This document shows positions 5,314 through 7,429 of a DNA stretch of 7,429 nt, one piece after another. Under the pieces are notes generated by a model, which was not told the origin of the DNA, made no database searches, and was given only the letters and a program-made list of their open reading frames with translations. The DNA comes from Bacillota bacterium (GTDB lineage Bacteria; Bacillota; Sulfobacillia; RBS10-35; JAJYVN01): contig JAJYVN010000039.1 in the NCBI GenBank assembly GCA_021791995.1, forward strand, positions 1 through 7,429, given 5' to 3'. The position numbers and the translations under genes are program-made. Positions within the stretch are counted from its first letter, which is position 1. Each line of letters begins with the position of its first letter.

Positions 5314-6216
5314 TTGTCAGTATCCACCGCTGCTTCCGGTTCCGGGAGACATGGAGCGCAAGCGGTCTTTCCGGTCCGAGTCACGCGTCACTGGCTATCG
5401 AGTGGGACCATGCAACAACCCCAGGATCACCCCTTTTTCGCGTTTTGTTTCTTCCAATCCGGCCGGGGACGGCTCACCGTCGATGGTCGCTCCCGCCTAG
5501 TTCCAGCCCACACCGTCAGCCTGATCCCAGCGCACTGCAAGCATCAACTCGCGGCAGACTCTGGCTGGGCCTGTGGGCTGCAGGTGCTGCAATTCGAGAC
5601 GGAATGGTTGGCGGAGGTCGCGGAACCCGCAATCCTGGCAAGCTTGGACCGACTCACCAAAGCGGCCATCGAGCCCATTCCCCTGCGCGGGGCGGCCGGG
5701 AGGCAGATCACCGCCCAATTGGTGGCCGCGAGTCAGGCCTCCACGCGACGGGACGCATCCGCCTGCCGTGCGATCGTGACGGACCTGTGCTATCGCCTCG
5801 CGCAACTTGTTGCAAGCACACCCGCGCCTGCGCTCGTGGAGCACCGATCAGCTCGATCCGCGGCACCGATCTCCACGCAGGGGCGGCCGGAGCTTGACCG
5901 GGTGCTGCAGTTCATCGAAAATAATCTCTCGAAGCCCATCTCTCGGCAGGAACTCGCGCGTCAGGCAGCGTTTGCCCCGAGTTATTTCAGTGCGCTCTTC
6001 CGGGAAGCGACGGGAACAACCATTCCGGAATACATCAACATCCGCCGGGTGCATCGTGCCAAAGAACTGCTTCGCCAACCGGAAACCAGGGTATCCACCG
6101 TTTGCTATGCCGTTGGTTTTCGGGACCTGTCGAACTTCAATCGCGTCTTCAAACGCGTGGTCGGGTGTACACCGCGTGAGTTTCGCGAAGCCGAGTTGAA
6201 CGCCAACAACCAATAG
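5314..6216 (+). CDS. AraC-family transcriptional regulator, 300 aa
   Basis: This is a second AraC/XylS-type regulator. The frame is open much further upstream, but the extra residues are low-quality sequence. A strong AGGAGG at 5299-5304 with 9-nt spacing points to TTG 5314, giving a family-typical 300 aa; ATG 5410 would cut into the sensor domain. The N-terminal cupin-like part includes HPFFAFCFFQSGRGRLTVDG (about 39-58) and HTVSLIPAHCKHQL (66-79). The C-terminal part has DRVLQFIENNLSKPISRQELARQAAFAPSYFSALFREATGTTIPEYINIRRVHRAKELLRQPETRVSTVCYAVGFRDLSNFNRVFKRVVGCTPREFR, with both helix-turn-helix units and the GF-x-D-x-SNFNRVFK signature. It is clearly different in sequence from its divergent neighbour, so not a recent duplicate. 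The ligand and targets are unknown. A decayed IS607 element starts about 60 bp downstream, so any target gene once there may have been displaced. Confidence 0.92.
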   Translation: MSVSTAASGSGRHGAQAVFPVRVTRHWLSSGTMQQPQDHPFFAFCFFQSGRGRLTVDGRSRLVPAHTVSLIPAHCKHQLAADSGWACGLQVLQFETEWLAEVAEPAILASLDRLTKAAIEPIPLRGAAGRQITAQLVAASQASTRRDASACRAIVTDLCYRLAQLVASTPAPALVEHRSARSAAPISTQGRPELDRVLQFIENNLSKPISRQELARQAAFAPSYFSALFREATGTTIPEYINIRRVHRAKELLRQPETRVSTVCYAVGFRDLSNFNRVFKRVVGCTPREFREAELNANNQ

Positions 6217-6278
6217 GTCCCTATGGGGTAGAAACTGCACGCTAAAATACCAACGTCTCTCGACTGTTTGCAACAAAA

Positions 6279-6886
6279 GTGTACGGCCTGGGTATGAAGG
6301 TCGGTATTGGCAAAGCCGCTAAGGAAGTGGGGGTACACCCTGAAACCCTGCGGCGACGGGAGAAACAAGGCAAGATCGTTATGGAGCGGACGCCGACCGG
6401 GTTCCGCCGCTATGACTTAGCCCAGATCCATGCTCTGGGGACGCACAAGGCACCATCGACTCGAGTCACAATCCGAAAGACGACCTCGCCCGTCAAGTGG
6501 CTTTGCTGGACTCGTTCGCTGGTGCCAACGATCGGACGTATGAGGTACTACGGGATCTTGGGTCAGGGCTGAATTACCGCACGAAGGGCTTGCGACAACT
6601 CCTGCGTCACATCTGCTCCGAAGAAGTCGGTCGGTTGTTCTTGACGCACAAGGACCGGCTTCTTCGGCTCGGCTCGGAGTTGGTCTTCGCGCTCTGCGAG
6701 CAGTTCGGAACCGAAGTGATCATCGTCAACGCATCCGAGGACGCCTCCTACGAGGAGCAGTTGGTCGAAGACGTTCAGGAGATCATCACCGTCTTCTCGG
6801 CGAGGCTTTATGGAAGTCGCAGTCACAAGAACAAAGAGGTACTCGATGTGTTGAAGAAGGCGGCGAACGAGGTGGTAGTGTCGTGA
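6279..6886 (+). pseudogene. tnpA: IS607 serine recombinase, frameshifted
   Basis: The N-terminal part, from GTG 6279 or ATG 6294, is a MerR-like helix-turn-helix (IGKAAKEVGVHPETLRRREKQGKI, RTPTGFRRYDL), the DNA-binding domain of IS607 recombinases. It runs in one frame to THKAPSTRVTI. The catalytic domain then continues in another frame from 6461: SSHNPKDDLARQVALLDSFA, RDLGSGLNYRTKGLRQLL, LTHKDRLLRLGSELVFALCEQF and ITVFSARLYGSRSHKNKEVL. The expected AYARV before SS is missing. The 12-mer CGAGTCACAATC at the junction encodes RVTI in the first frame and SHN plus one base in the second, which fits slippage between two former copies. Also, the usual W in LRRWEK is R. The recombinase is not expected to be made as one protein. 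Confidence 0.88.
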
Positions 6887-7429
6887 TGGGTCTTGGTGGT
6901 AATAAGCCATCTCCACTCAAGCGCACAGCGCAGGATGAGACACTTCCGCTCAACCCAGGGAAGCGCCAGGCCCTGCTTGGTCTGGTGCGTGCCTATACGC
7001 GCGTTTAAGGATAACTTTCTACGCGTGCTGGACCGAACGCCAGCCTGGCATCACCTGGATGCCCCGTGCACGTTTCGGGCCTCCATCCAGGGGGAGCGGT
7101 TGCCTGGAGTACCCGTCCACCTGCAGGATCAAGCGCTGTTTGACGCCGTGGACGCCATGCGCCGTCATATCCAAAGCGCCATTACCAACACGCACGTGAA
7201 GGTGAAGGTATTCACGCGGTTCGACGGCGCCAAGCGACACAGTGTGCGTGCCGAGAAAAAGCAGAGGATGGCTGCCGAAGGCCGCAAGGAACACACCGCC
7301 CAGGAGCACAAGGCTCTGCGACCCACGCTAGGACGCTGGGTGGCAGAGTCTCCAACGGTGATCCGGCAGCGAGACGGCTGGTGCCGTTAGAGAAGCGGGT
7401 CGAGATCCGAGGGAAGGCGGAAGACCGTC
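6886..7429 (+). pseudogene. tnpB: IS607-type tnpB, multiply disrupted, partial
   Basis: ATG 6886 overlaps the recombinase TGA. Frame 1 gives KRTAQDETLPLNPGKRQALL and GLVRAYTRV, then stops at TAA 7006-7008. Frame 2 continues KDNFLRVLDRTPAWHHLDAP, then RASIQGERLPGVPVHLQDQALFDAVDAMRRHI and THVKVKVFTRFDGAKRHSV, the conserved N-terminal block of IS607-associated TnpB. One extra T in GTTTAAG (7003-7009) would explain the shift. Past 7240 the similarity fades: PTVIRQRDGW is followed by a stop at 7388-7390, while frame 1 gives LVPLEKRVEIRGKAED from 7378, suggesting another deletion at the shared CTGG. TnpB is normally about 400 aa; the RuvC catalytic residues and zinc ribbon are not in the window. 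RNA-guided nuclease activity can be excluded for this copy. Confidence 0.75.

Larger units (their letters stand above)
6279..7429 (+). mobile_element. Decayed IS607-type transposon, right end outside window
   Basis: A serine recombinase gene is followed, with an overlap of one base (TGATG, 6884-6888), by a tnpB-like gene, the standard order of IS607 elements. Both genes carry frameshifts and deletions, so the element is dead. IS607 elements leave no target duplication, and I could not place the left end exactly; it should lie between the AraC stop at 6216 and the recombinase start. The right end is beyond 7429. Confidence 0.82.

Noticed and set aside
4863..5897. Plus-strand 344-codon frame and the N-terminal extension of the second AraC frame (from 5092)
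   Set aside because: The first is out of frame with both regulators. The extension to 5092 lacks a ribosome-binding site and the cupin domain begins well downstream; AGGAGG supports TTG 5314.
6215..6300. Promoter for the IS607 recombinase with TAAAAT at 6243-6248
   Set aside because: The -10-like box has no acceptable -35 at 16-18 bp, so it was not listed.

Overview
The window looks like chromosome from an endospore-forming, high-GC Firmicute (roughly 60% GC by eye; a Kyrpidia/Alicyclobacillaceae or Sulfobacillus-like lineage would fit, but the genus cannot be fixed from this sequence). The main evidence is a two-gene minus-strand unit encoding a SpoVAF-type GerA-family spore membrane protein and a YIEGIA-family membrane protein. 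The rest is two AraC-type regulators, one orphan cytosolic protein, and several decayed transposons of the IS605 and IS607 type.

Layout. Positions 1-104 hold nothing I recognise. Positions 105-650 look like a small decayed mobile element. Its left part (about 105-335) is a dense series of stem-loops, several with GCAA tetraloops, and resembles a HEARO/omega-type structured RNA. It is followed by the broken 3' end of an IS605-type tnpB (about 335-613) and by the characteristic right-end hairpin (620-640). A 165-aa protein of unknown function follows on the plus strand (815-1312). It converges on the germination pair across a strong 16-bp stem (1326-1362). The pair itself runs on the minus strand: the SpoVAF-like gene (3906-2341) overlaps the YIEGIA gene (2344-1343) by ATGA.

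The 296 bp between the SpoVAF-like gene and the upstream AraC gene carry three copies, in minus orientation, of the same 21-nt hairpin design that ends the IS605 remnant at 620-640. Two of them also share a flanking 14-nt direct repeat. The control region of the germination unit therefore appears to be built from, or invaded by, IS605-end sequence.

Two AraC/XylS-type regulators, each with an N-terminal cupin-like sensor and a C-terminal double HTH, are divergently transcribed (minus 5066-4203; plus 5314-6216) from a 247-bp intergenic region. The right edge is a decayed IS607-type transposon: a serine recombinase gene with an apparent 28-nt slippage deletion that removes the residues just before the catalytic serine, then a tnpB with at least two lesions that runs off the window.

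The likely intact functional content is the germination unit, the two regulators and the orphan protein. The transposon material is all degenerate. The strongest candidates for something undescribed are the HEARO-like RNA joined to a tnpB tail, the IS605-type hairpin triplet in front of the germination operon, and the SpoVAF-YIEGIA pairing as a possible two-component membrane system.
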